Source: an uncultured Trueperaceae bacterium
GTDB taxonomy: Bacteria > Deinococcota > Deinococci > Deinococcales > Trueperaceae
Length of the DNA: 23,783 nt
Direction of reading: 5' to 3'
Assembly (NCBI GenBank): GCA_937907415.1
Contig: CALCHY010000118.1
Span: 1 to 23,783, forward strand
Below the pieces are notes generated by a model. The model was not told the origin of the DNA and did not search any database. It was given only the letters and a program-made list of their open reading frames with translations. The position numbers and the translations under genes were made by a program. Of the stretch, positions 7,927 to 16,004 are shown one piece after another; the stretch's first letter is position 1, and each line of letters opens with the position of its first letter.

Positions 7927-8938
7927 CGGCGCTCTCCTTGTTGGCGACGGCGTGTCGCAGGGAACTCAATAGTGGGAGGACGAATGCGGTTATGACGCTC
8001 GGTTCGGGCTCGTGACGGAACTCAAACGCCGTTAGTCCCGAGGGGAGGTGCTGCAGAACGACATCGGCGCCGGTGCTGTAAACGAGCGCATTGCACCAGG
8101 TGGCAACATCGCTACTCGCCGGTTGGTCGTATGGCAGGATGCGCCGCTCCCGCACGTGAGGTGCGTAGCGCGCCACGTTCCTGAGCAGCGTAGGCAGAAA
8201 CTCTGGCACCGCTGCCGTGACAGCCAGTCGCGTGTCGGGCGCCAAGGCGGCCAGGCGGGTGCGGGTTGCTGTGGAAGGGATGAGTGGCAGCGCCATGATG
8301 GCGGCGTCTGGACCAACCAACCCGCGCAGTTCCTTCTCGCGGTTAGCCAAAGTTAGGTAGGCGTGGAAGGGCGGGTCGGGCAGGCCTTCGCTCGACAGGC
8401 GCTCGAACGTGGTGGCGCGCAGCGTGTCCGACTTCGGAAGGTGGCGGCGGACGTGGTCCGCGTAGCCTTCGGTGGCTTCCTCGTAGATGCCAACGTAGAG
8501 GAGCCGGAGTCCTCGTCCTGCGGGTGGCATCTGACTGGCTCGCAGCATGGCCGCCTCGGCCGCCGCCAATGGGGTTAGGCCGATGGCCTCTGCCTTTGCG
8601 AACAGGTCCTCGACTGCGCGGTGCAGCGCGCCGAGTACGCCAGCTTCGGGCGTGGGGGGTAGGCGGTCAGGGACGTATGTTCCGCGGCCCTGTTGGCTCG
8701 CCAAGAGGCCAGCTTCCTGAAGCTCCTTGTACACGTGTGACACCGTGACCGGCGCTACCGATAGGTCCCGCGCCAACTGGCGCACGGACGGTAGCTTGGT
8801 ACCCGGAGCTATGTCGCCGGTGGCAATGCCGTATTCAATCTGTCCGCGCAGTTGTGCGTTCACCGAGATCGGCAGACTGCGGTCAAGCATGAAGTGCAGG
8901 CTCGACGAGCCATCTAGCGTCGAAGGTTCGTCGGTCAT
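7913..8938 (-). CDS. GntR-family transcriptional regulator
   Basis: This 341-residue regulator has an N-terminal winged helix typical of GntR (PISVNAQLRGQIEYGIA, then LPSVRQLARDLSV and TVSHVYKELQ, about residues 23-75), ending in the wing QGRGTYV. The roughly 240-residue C-terminal part resembles neither the FadR/FCD nor the UTRA nor the MocR aminotransferase domain that I recognise. It may be a periplasmic-binding-protein-like effector domain. The start is the ATG at 8938 in an ATGA overlap with the ATPase gene. Its place inside the transporter/enzyme operon suggests it controls its own operon in response to the substrate. The inverted repeat at 14482-14513 is a candidate operator. Confidence 0.88.
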   Translation of the reverse strand: MTDEPSTLDGSSSLHFMLDRSLPISVNAQLRGQIEYGIATGDIAPGTKLPSVRQLARDLSVAPVTVSHVYKELQEAGLLASQQGRGTYVPDRLPPTPEAGVLGALHRAVEDLFAKAEAIGLTPLAAAEAAMLRASQMPPAGRGLRLLYVGIYEEATEGYADHVRRHLPKSDTLRATTFERLSSEGLPDPPFHAYLTLANREKELRGLVGPDAAIMALPLIPSTATRTRLAALAPDTRLAVTAAVPEFLPTLLRNVARYAPHVRERRILPYDQPASSDVATWCNALVYSTGADVVLQHLPSGLTAFEFRHEPEPSVITAFVLPLLSSLRHAVANKESADEGK

Positions 8939-9942
8939 GAGACCACCGGCTCCTCCAAATGGCAAGCGTGGAGGCGGCCATCTGCACGCGGCAGAAGTAA
9001 CGGCACGTCGCGGCTGCAGCGCTCAATGGCTACAGGACAACGAGGGTGGAACGGGCAGCCGCTCGGAACGTGCAGGGGGCTGGGTAGCTCGCCCGTGAGC
9101 GCAGTGGTCTCCGTCTTCTGGTCTGGATCGATGGTGGGCGCGGCCGAGAGTAGTGCCTTGGTGTAAGGGTGGCGCGGGTCGCGGAACAGCTCCTCGGTTT
9201 CCGCCACCTCGACCACACTGCCCAAGTACATGACGGCCACGCGGTGCGAGATGTGGCGCACCAGCCGTAGATCATGCGCCACGAAAAGCACGGTGAGGTT
9301 CAACCGCGACTGCAGCTCAAGGAGAAGGTTGATGACCTGTGCTTGCACGCTTACGTCAAGCGCCGAGACGAGCTCGTCGGCCACCAGCGTTTCGGGCTCG
9401 AGAGCTAACGCTCGCGCGATGCCGATCCTTTGCCGCTGCCCGCCCGAGAACTCGTGGGGCATGCGCTCGGCCGCGTCGACTGGCAGGCCGACCAGGTCGA
9501 GCAGTTCCGCCACGCGTTCTGCCACCTTGTCCCTTGGTCGCATGTTGTGCACCAGCAGTGCCTCGCGCAAGACCTGCCCAACACTCATCCTAGGGTTGAG
9601 GCTGGCGTAAGGATCTTGGAACACCATCTGCACCTTGCGGTGATAGGTCCGGAGTCCCTCGCCGCTTAGGTCGAGCACATCGTCGCCCCGGTACCTGATG
9701 TGGCCGGAGTCCGGCTCATGCAGGCGCACCAGGCAGCGCGCCAACGTAGACTTCCCGCAGCCCGATTCACCGACGATGCCGAGCGTCTCGCCCTGGGCGA
9801 CCTGAAGGGACACGCCGTTTAGCGCTTTGACGGCCCGCTTAGGTTCGCGGCGAACGCGTTGGAGCATGGTGATGGCCACCGGGAACGTCTTGACGAGGCC
9901 GTCGATCTCGAAGGCGAGGGGCGGAGTGATTTGGGCGGTCAT
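8935..9942 (-). CDS. Opp/Dpp-type ABC transporter ATP-binding protein (DppF/OppF-like)
   Basis: This 335-residue ATPase energises uptake at the inner face of the membrane. It has Walker A GESGCGKS (58-65), Q-loop VFQDPYASLNP, signature FSGGQRQR (165-172), Walker B LVADE (186-190) and the H-loop VAHD (H223). The usual Pro after Walker B is Leu (ADELVSALD). A C-terminal oligopeptide-transporter extension with clustered Cys (GCPFHPRCP) is present, as in OppF/DppF. The start is the ATG at 9942, in an ATGA overlap with the partner ATPase. It is the second of two ATPases, which most likely act as a heterodimer. Confidence 0.93.
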   Translation of the reverse strand: MTAQITPPLAFEIDGLVKTFPVAITMLQRVRREPKRAVKALNGVSLQVAQGETLGIVGESGCGKSTLARCLVRLHEPDSGHIRYRGDDVLDLSGEGLRTYHRKVQMVFQDPYASLNPRMSVGQVLREALLVHNMRPRDKVAERVAELLDLVGLPVDAAERMPHEFSGGQRQRIGIARALALEPETLVADELVSALDVSVQAQVINLLLELQSRLNLTVLFVAHDLRLVRHISHRVAVMYLGSVVEVAETEELFRDPRHPYTKALLSAAPTIDPDQKTETTALTGELPSPLHVPSGCPFHPRCPVAIERCSRDVPLLLPRADGRLHACHLEEPVVS

Positions 9943-10937
9943 GCTTTTCCGTCCCCGAACACGGGCAGCTTGGCGTGATGGATGCATGCAGTCAAGTGGC
10001 CTTCGCTTGTCTGCACGAGTTCGGGTTCCGCCTCGCGACAGGCGTCGGTAACGTAAGCGCAGCGCGGCGCGAACGCACAGCCGCGTGGCAGGTTGGTCAC
10101 ATCAGGCGGCGATCCAGGGATCGGTTGCAGCGGTTGGCGGCTATCGCCCCCTTCTGGTAGGGAGAGTCGCAGTCCTACCGTGTAGGCATGCTTCGGCTCG
10201 GTGAACAGGTTGCGGACGGGCGCCAACTCTACTAGCTTGCCGGCGTACATCACGGCCACGCGGTCGCAGGTTTGCGCGATGACTCCAAGGTCGTGAGTTA
10301 CGAGGATGACGCTCATATTGAGCTTCTCCCGCAGACTCAAGATGAGCTTGAGGATCTGATCTTGAATGGTTACATCGAGCGCGGTAGTTGGTTCGTCGGC
10401 CAGCAGTAGTTGCGGCGATGAAGCGAGCGCAATCGCGATCATGGCTCGTTGGCGCATGCCGCCGCTGAACTCGTGGGGGTACGCCGCGAGCCGCTCGCGA
10501 GGAGACGGGATGCCAACGAGCTCAAGGAGTTCGGTGGCGCGTGTCACTGCCGCCGCTCCGCGGAGGCCCTCGTGAGCATTGAGGCTCTCGAGAATCTGTG
10601 AGCCTACCGTCAGTACAGGGTTGAGCGCCGTCATCGGCTCTTGGAAGATCATGCTTATCTCGGCCCCAGTGACTTGCAGCATGCGCCGCCGCGAGGCCTT
10701 CAGGACGTCCTCGCCCTTCCAGAAGATCTCGCCTCTAACTTGCGTTGGGGGCTGGAACAGCCGGAGGATGGAGCGCAAGGTGACGCTCTTACCGGAGCCC
10801 GATTCGCCCACGATTCCCAGGACCTCACCAGGTTGTAAGTCAAAGTTGACGTTGCGAACTGCATGTAGCGGGCCGCGGTTGGTGTGGAAGGTGGTGTTGA
10901 GGTTCCTGATGGAGAGTAGCGGTTCGGCACTGGTCAC
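9939..10937 (-). CDS. Opp/Dpp-type ABC transporter ATP-binding protein (DppD/OppD-like)
   Basis: This 332-residue ATPase is the first of the pair. It has Walker A GESGSGKS (44-51), Q-loop IFQEPMTALNP, signature FSGGMRQR, Walker B LLLADEP with D-loop TTALD, and H-loop VTHD. The C-terminal oligopeptide-transporter region has the GCAFAPRC cysteine motif. I chose the GTG at 10937 because it makes a GTGA overlap with the permease stop and has GAGG five bases upstream. The open frame to 11030 merely runs through the permease gene in another frame. The protein assembles with the neighbouring permeases and the second ATPase. Confidence 0.93.
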   Translation of the reverse strand: MTSAEPLLSIRNLNTTFHTNRGPLHAVRNVNFDLQPGEVLGIVGESGSGKSVTLRSILRLFQPPTQVRGEIFWKGEDVLKASRRRMLQVTGAEISMIFQEPMTALNPVLTVGSQILESLNAHEGLRGAAAVTRATELLELVGIPSPRERLAAYPHEFSGGMRQRAMIAIALASSPQLLLADEPTTALDVTIQDQILKLILSLREKLNMSVILVTHDLGVIAQTCDRVAVMYAGKLVELAPVRNLFTEPKHAYTVGLRLSLPEGGDSRQPLQPIPGSPPDVTNLPRGCAFAPRCAYVTDACREAEPELVQTSEGHLTACIHHAKLPVFGDGKA

Positions 10938-11788
10938 TTCGGCCTCAAAATGTCGGCAAGTCCGTCGCCGACGAGACTGAAGCCAACCCCGACAGCCGTG
11001 AGAACAAGGCCAGGGAAGGTCGAGATCCACGGGGCCGTTGTCATGAAGTTCTTACCGTCGGCAACCATGACCCCCCATTCCGCGGTCGGCGGTTGTGCCC
11101 CCAAGCCGAGGTAACCAAGCGAAGCACCGAGAAGAATGCCGAGGCTCATGTCGGTCATCCAGTAGACGACCGCTGGCGTAACGGCGTTGGGGAAGATGTG
11201 CCTGAACACCACGCGGGTCGGCGAGTACCCCATGACCTTGGCCGCGCTTACGTAATCGGAGCGTTTCTGGACGATGGTCTCACCGCGTACTAGGCGGGCG
11301 TAGTACACCCACCCAACGATGCTTACCGCGATGAACATGTTCTTCAGACCGGGTCCGAGCATCGCTACGATGGCGATGACGAGGATGAGGAATGGGAAGA
11401 CCATCACCACGTCGACGATGCGACCGAAGATCGCGTCGAGCCAGCGTCCGAAGTAGCCAGTCAGCGCCCCGATGAGGGTGCCGAAGATGAACGGGAAGAG
11501 CGTGGTGAACAGAGCAATCTGGAGGTCGGTGCGGGCACCGTGCACCACGCGAGAGAACACGTCGCGTCCGAAGTTGTCCGTTCCGAACCAGTGAGCGGCG
11601 CTTGGCGCTTGAAGGATGGCGCCGTAGTCGAACTTGTTGGGGTCGTGCGTGGCGAAAAGTGAAGGGAAGATCGCCATCAGAAGGGCCGTAGCTACGATTC
11701 CGATACCTAGGATCATGGTCGGCTTGACGGTTAGGCGCTTCCGGCGCACGACAGTGGCCGCGCCGACGTTGACGGTGCTCGAGCTCAT
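10934..11788 (-). CDS. ABC transporter permease (DppC/OppC-like)
   Basis: This 284-residue inner-membrane permease has one N-terminal transmembrane segment (about 24-46), the OppC-type HWFGTDNFGRDVFSR motif, then about five more hydrophobic segments. The EAA loop that contacts the ATPases reads YVSAAKVMGYSPTRVVFRHI, and a typical C-terminal segment follows. The ATG start at 11788 has AGGTGG six bases upstream and follows the other permease's stop after one base. Substrate specificity lies mainly with the binding protein, so peptide, nickel or glycoside uptake cannot be separated from this gene alone. Confidence 0.93.
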   Translation of the reverse strand: MSSSTVNVGAATVVRRKRLTVKPTMILGIGIVATALLMAIFPSLFATHDPNKFDYGAILQAPSAAHWFGTDNFGRDVFSRVVHGARTDLQIALFTTLFPFIFGTLIGALTGYFGRWLDAIFGRIVDVVMVFPFLILVIAIVAMLGPGLKNMFIAVSIVGWVYYARLVRGETIVQKRSDYVSAAKVMGYSPTRVVFRHIFPNAVTPAVVYWMTDMSLGILLGASLGYLGLGAQPPTAEWGVMVADGKNFMTTAPWISTFPGLVLTAVGVGFSLVGDGLADILRPK

Positions 11789-11789
11789 C

Positions 11790-12731
11790 TCAGGCCACCT
11801 TCGTCCGAGGGTCGAGCACGGTGTATGCCAGATCGGTGAGTAGGAAGATGACCATGATCACCACTGCGAACGCTAGGGTAAGACCTTGCACTACGGCGTA
11901 ATCGCGCCCGAAGATGGCGTCTACCATCAGCCGACCTACCCCGGGGATGGCGAACACGGTCTCGGTGATCACGGCGCCTCCCATCAGTTGCCCGATCGAC
12001 AGGCCGAAGAGCGTAACGGTGCTGATCATGGCGTTGCGTAGCACGTGCCGCGTAAGCACGAGACGCGGACGGATCCCCTTTGCCCTGGCGAAAGAAACGT
12101 AATCAGACGTGAGCACTTCGAGGATCGACGCCCTGAGGCTGCGCATGAGGATTGCTGCCATGTAGAACCCTAGGGATAACGCTGGCAGGAAGAGGAAATA
12201 GAAGTTCGAGGCGGGCGTTGGCCCGATGCCCCCGACGGGGAACCAACGCAGTTGAGCCCCGAAGACGGTGAGGAGCTGCAGCGATACGTAGAACACGGGT
12301 AGAGATAGTCCGATTTGGAATACCGCGCGTATCAGGTTGTCAATCCAAGTGCCGCGCTTCAGTGCAGATAGCACCGCCATCGGTATGGCCATCACCGCGG
12401 CGAGCAGACCAGCGTAGGCGGTAAGGAACAGGGTGATAGGCAGTCTGTCGCCGATCAGGCGAGTAACGGCCATCTTCAGGTTGATGCTCTCGCCAAGATC
12501 GCCGCGGATGACGCGGTTGAAGAAGATCCAGAACTGCATGGGCAGTGGCTTGTCTAGCCCCAGCTCCTGGTTGACCCTCGCGACGGCCTCGTCCGTAACG
12601 CGGTCGCCAAGTATTGCTACGGCGGGATTGCCAGGGAGCAGGCGAACCAAAGCAAATACCAGGATCATGATCACGACGAGCGTTGGGATCATCTGCAGGA
12701 TTCTCGCGAGCAAGTACGCCCAACGGTTCAA
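11790..12731 (-). CDS. ABC transporter permease (DppB/OppB-like)
   Basis: This 313-residue permease has the classic N-terminus RILQMIPTLVVIMILVFAL, the LPGNPA loop, several further transmembrane helices and the EAA loop segment YVSFARAKGIRPRLVLTRHV. It ends with the family's LDPRTKV. The start codon is TTG at 12731, supported by GGAGG six bases upstream. The next in-frame ATG would remove half of the first transmembrane helix. The gene is separated from the binding-protein gene by about 100 bases that contain a strong hairpin. Confidence 0.92.
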   Translation of the reverse strand: MNRWAYLLARILQMIPTLVVIMILVFALVRLLPGNPAVAILGDRVTDEAVARVNQELGLDKPLPMQFWIFFNRVIRGDLGESINLKMAVTRLIGDRLPITLFLTAYAGLLAAVMAIPMAVLSALKRGTWIDNLIRAVFQIGLSLPVFYVSLQLLTVFGAQLRWFPVGGIGPTPASNFYFLFLPALSLGFYMAAILMRSLRASILEVLTSDYVSFARAKGIRPRLVLTRHVLRNAMISTVTLFGLSIGQLMGGAVITETVFAIPGVGRLMVDAIFGRDYAVVQGLTLAFAVVIMVIFLLTDLAYTVLDPRTKVA

Positions 12732-12778
12732 CTGTGACCTCCGATGTAATGGGCTCGGCGAGTGGTGGCGGTATTGGT

Positions 12779-12815
12779 GGTTCGTGGCCGCACGGCGTGC
12801 GTGCAGCCACGAACC
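12779..12815 (-). promoter_or_regulatory. Intergenic hairpin between binding-protein and permease genes
   Basis: A perfect 10-bp inverted repeat (GGTTCGTGGC at 12779-12788, GCCACGAACC at 12806-12815) encloses an inner 5-bp stem CGCAC-GGC-GTGCG, with a 4-base bulge on one side. No T-run follows on the minus strand, so it is not a standard intrinsic terminator. Such stems between binding-protein and permease genes often protect the upstream mRNA from 3' exonucleases and give more binding protein than membrane subunits. That role here is an inference. Confidence 0.6.
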
Positions 12816-12830
12816 GTCTTGCCTGGCGGC

Positions 12831-14402
12831 TTAGTTGCTCTTGTAGGTGTCCTTGAAGATGTAGACGCCAAGTGGAATCTGAACGAAGTCCTGCACCGAG
12901 TTGCTCATGGCAACGGGGTAAGGGTTCTCGTAGAGGAACACGATCGGCGCGGCAGCCATGTAGATCTCTTGGATGCGCTCGTACTGAGCGGCGCGCACCG
13001 CAGTGTCGAGTTCAGACTGCGAGGCGGCGAACAGTGCGTCTACTTCGTCTGACTGGAAGCCGGTGTGCAGCGACTCAACCGTTGCATACACGGCGAAGTA
13101 GCTGGTGATCTGACTCGGGTCGTTGATGTCGTTCGTCCAGCCGGCGGTGCGCATCTGGAAGTTGTTGGTGCGGTATCGCTCGGTCTTGGTGGCGTTGTCG
13201 AGCTGCTCGATGACGAGCTTGATGCCTGCGTCACCCCACATGCTCTGCAGCGCGGTGAGGAGCGCGAGGTCGTCTTGGCTACCGGCGGTAGACATGGCGG
13301 TGACGGTGAAGCCCCCTGCGAAGCCAGCTTCGGCTAGCAGCGACTTTGCCTTCTCGAGGTCGTAGTCGTAGCCCTCACCTGCGACGTAGTAGGGCGTGGT
13401 GGTGGACATGTAGGAGTGCATGGGCGAGCCGATCCCGAAGCCAACGACCTGGATGAGCGCCTGCTTGTTGGTGGCGTAGTTGATGGCTTGGCGGACGCGG
13501 AGGTCGGACAACGGGTTTGCGGAGCCGTCAGGCAGTTCGGGGCGGTTGTTCATGAGCACGCTGTTGACGCGGGTGGACGGGAACAGCTCTACGTTCAGGC
13601 GGCTGTCATTCCTCAGTTCGCCGATGCGCGCCAGTGGGATGAACTCGGCGACGTCCAACTCGCCAGCTTGAAGCTTGAGGATGCGCGTGGCGTCGTCTGG
13701 GATGATTTCGAAGCTGATGGCGTCTAGGTAAGGCAGCGGCTGGCCGTCGGCGCCAGTGTCCCAGTAGAAGGGGTTGCGCTCGACGACCATGCGCGAACCG
13801 CGCACCCATGACTTGAGCATGAACGCGCCGGAGCCGATGGGCTTTTCCGCGAACGCCTTGGCCTTCTCCTCGTCGGTGGCGCCTGGCATTGCCTCGAAGA
13901 GTTGCTGCGGCATGATGGCTGAGTTGAACATGGCCAGCGCCGCGAGGATGGTGGGGTCTGGGTAGGAGAGGTTGATGGCGACCTGGCCATCGGTGGCGTC
14001 GATGCTGGCTATGGAGGCAAGCGTGAAGCTCCAGATGCCATTATCTGGGTTGCGCGCGCGGTCGAGGGACCACTTCACGTCTTGCGAGGTGATGGCGCTG
14101 CCGTCGGCGAACTTGATGCCATCGCGGAGTGTGAACGTGAGGGTGAGGCCGTCGTCGGAGAACGCCCAATCGGTGGCGAGGCCCGCTTCGACGCCAGTGC
14201 CGTCTGCCGTGGGTTGGAGCAGGGAGTCGTAGAGGCTGCTGAGAACCCAGATGTCTAGGTTCGCGTCGTTTAGAACCGGGTCGAGGAACAGCGAATCGGC
14301 GTAGCGGCCGAACGTCAAAGTTCCGCCGCGCTCCTGCGCTAGGCCGGTGCCCACCAGTAGGGATACTACTAGTGTGATGACGAGTGGAGTGAAGCGCTTC
14401 AT
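12831..14402 (-). CDS. ABC transporter substrate-binding protein (SBP_bac_5, peptide/opine type)
   Basis: This 523-residue extracytoplasmic solute-binding protein is of the DppA/OppA family. The signal peptide is clear: KR, then a hydrophobic core to about residue 20, with likely cleavage after GLA (GLA-QE). No lipobox Cys is present, so it is a periplasmic or secreted form. Family segments include a LDP...ND motif after the mature start, LTFTLRDGIKFADGS, and DLRVRQAINYATNK. The ATG start has GGGAGG five bases upstream. It is the first gene of the importer operon and fixes the specificity of uptake, which I cannot predict. Confidence 0.93.
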   Translation of the reverse strand: MKRFTPLVITLVVSLLVGTGLAQERGGTLTFGRYADSLFLDPVLNDANLDIWVLSSLYDSLLQPTADGTGVEAGLATDWAFSDDGLTLTFTLRDGIKFADGSAITSQDVKWSLDRARNPDNGIWSFTLASIASIDATDGQVAINLSYPDPTILAALAMFNSAIMPQQLFEAMPGATDEEKAKAFAEKPIGSGAFMLKSWVRGSRMVVERNPFYWDTGADGQPLPYLDAISFEIIPDDATRILKLQAGELDVAEFIPLARIGELRNDSRLNVELFPSTRVNSVLMNNRPELPDGSANPLSDLRVRQAINYATNKQALIQVVGFGIGSPMHSYMSTTTPYYVAGEGYDYDLEKAKSLLAEAGFAGGFTVTAMSTAGSQDDLALLTALQSMWGDAGIKLVIEQLDNATKTERYRTNNFQMRTAGWTNDINDPSQITSYFAVYATVESLHTGFQSDEVDALFAASQSELDTAVRAAQYERIQEIYMAAAPIVFLYENPYPVAMSNSVQDFVQIPLGVYIFKDTYKSN

Positions 14403-14564
14403 GCAGACCTCCCGAGCTTGTAGATCAGCTGCAGGTCGAAACCATTACGACTGTTCCGAACCGCCTCGCAAATCACGACCTGTCAACTGTTATAGCGGAG
14501 CGTAGCAGTTGACTTTCTGTGACGTCAAGACGGGCTGCGTTCTTGTTGAGCCTGGCGTACGCCT
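14403..14564 (-). promoter_or_regulatory. Intergenic promoter/operator region of the importer operon
   Basis: A perfect 8-bp inverted repeat, GTCAACTG (14482-14489) and CAGTTGAC (14506-14513), has a 16-base spacer. On the minus strand the repeat encloses and touches a -10-like TATAAC (14494-14489), about 90 bases before the binding-protein start. No good -35 element is seen at the right spacing. A TTGACA at 14486-14481 has no -10 partner. I infer an operator overlapping a weak promoter, plausibly bound by the operon's GntR protein. The repeat is seen directly; the function is inferred. Confidence 0.45.
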
Positions 14565-15980
14565 TCAGTATCCGGCTGGTCGCGCCTGCTGTGCTCGAGG
14601 CTCGGCGCAGGCGTCGACTGCGATGGCCAGCTCAACCGCGGCCAGGTCCTCCCCGTGAGCGGTTACCAACTGCAAGCCAACCGGCATTCCGCCAATGAGT
14701 CCGAGCGGCATCGAAAGAGCCGGAACCCCGAGCACGTTGAACGGGCCGCTGAAGTGCATTTCTGCCGCTCCCGCCGGGTCGTCTACACCAGGGTCTTCCG
14801 CCGGTGCTACAAAACCAACTGACGGCATCAGTAGGGCATCGAAGTCCTTCATGAGCTCAGCGAACTGCTGCTTCAGGCGGTCCTGTTGCTGCCGTGCCGC
14901 GATGTAGACGGTGGCCGGAACGGCGTAGCCGCTGCGAAGTTGAGCGAACGTGGCACCCGAGTATTGGGCCCCAGCGCCCTTGGACGAGCCTATCGAGCGA
15001 ATGTTCTGGTCATGTATTACAGTTGCTTCCGGCCGCAAGATGTCTACGAGAACCTGGTTCGCGTGCGCCATGGATTGGAAGCTCATCTCACGCACGGTCG
15101 CCCCCGCTGCCCGCAAGGCCGCCGTTACGTTCCTGAACAGGGCGGCTAACTCCGGTGCAACGTCAGTTTGCGTGATGTAGTCCTGAGGGATGCCAAAGCG
15201 GCGGCCTTCAATCGACGCCCTGATGTCTTTGGAAGTAGGTTCTAGAACTTCAAAGAACGTCCGAAGGTCGGGCAGCGTTCGCGCCATCGGACCAACGGCA
15301 TCAAGCGACCAGGAGAGCGGGAAGATCCCGTCCACTGGAAGACGACCGAAGGTGGGCTTGAGCCCGACGACACCGCAGTAAGCGGCGGGTATGCGGATCG
15401 AGCCTCCGGTGTCGGTGCCCAACGCCAAGGGCATCAATCCGGCGGCCAAAGCGGCGGCGCTGCCGCCTGATGAGCCTCCCGCCGTTTGCTCCAGGTTCCA
15501 GGGGTTTCTGGTGGGGCCAACGTCAGGGTGAACGGCGCCATATGCGTACTCGAGCAGCGCCGTTTTGCCGATGATGACGGCCCCAGCCTCCTTCAGGCGC
15601 GCTACCAACGCGGCATCTTCTGAAGCTGCCAGGACGGGTGCAACGGTTGAGCCGAAACTCGTTGGCCAGCCCTCAACGCCCATCAGATCCTTTACTCCGA
15701 TTGGCACACCGTGAAGCGGCCCGCGGTCGATGCCAGCTGCGAGCTCCTTGCCTGCCCGGTCCGCGTGCTCCAGCACGAGGTCAGGCAGAACGGCTGCGAA
15801 GGCGTTGAGGCTTGGGTTGAGTCGTTCGATGCGATCGAGCAGTACTTCAGCTACGCGCGTGGGGGTGAGACTGCCGTTACGGTACGAAGTGGCAAGGTTG
15901 GCGACGGATGACCAGGCGATTGCCGCCTCAGAGTGAGGCTCAGCTGCTCTGACTTGGTTCGGGTGAGGCGAGTGCGGCAT
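14565..15980 (-). CDS. Amidase signature-family amidase
   Basis: This 471-residue amidase signature enzyme hydrolyses C-N amide bonds by a Ser-cisSer-Lys triad. The triad is visible as K97 (GVKDLMG), S170 in GGSSGGS and nucleophile S194 in DTGGSIRIP; the 24-residue spacing of the two serines matches the family. No signal peptide is obvious, so it is probably cytoplasmic. The start is the ATG at 15980 with AAGGAG five bases upstream. The gene is upstream of and codirectional with the importer operon, separated by 162 bases, and may be co-transcribed or separately controlled. GatA is less likely because no gatB or gatC is nearby. Confidence 0.92.
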   Translation of the reverse strand: MPHSPHPNQVRAAEPHSEAAIAWSSVANLATSYRNGSLTPTRVAEVLLDRIERLNPSLNAFAAVLPDLVLEHADRAGKELAAGIDRGPLHGVPIGVKDLMGVEGWPTSFGSTVAPVLAASEDAALVARLKEAGAVIIGKTALLEYAYGAVHPDVGPTRNPWNLEQTAGGSSGGSAAALAAGLMPLALGTDTGGSIRIPAAYCGVVGLKPTFGRLPVDGIFPLSWSLDAVGPMARTLPDLRTFFEVLEPTSKDIRASIEGRRFGIPQDYITQTDVAPELAALFRNVTAALRAAGATVREMSFQSMAHANQVLVDILRPEATVIHDQNIRSIGSSKGAGAQYSGATFAQLRSGYAVPATVYIAARQQQDRLKQQFAELMKDFDALLMPSVGFVAPAEDPGVDDPAGAAEMHFSGPFNVLGVPALSMPLGLIGGMPVGLQLVTAHGEDLAAVELAIAVDACAEPRAQQARPAGY

Positions 15981-15990
15981 AGGGACTCCT

Positions 15991-16004
15991 TGACAAGCTG
16001 GTCA
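15991..16004. promoter_or_regulatory. Near-palindrome just upstream of the amidase ribosome-binding site
   Basis: TGACAAGCTGGTCA matches its reverse complement at 12 of 14 positions and directly abuts the AAGGAG of the amidase gene. Its position suits an operator for a dimeric repressor such as a GntR protein, but half-sites differ from the repeat at 14482-14513 and chance cannot be excluded. Confidence 0.3.

Noticed and set aside
14481..14486. Perfect -35-like TTGACA on the minus strand
   Set aside because: No -10-like hexamer occurs 15-19 bases downstream; it is better explained as part of the inverted repeat.
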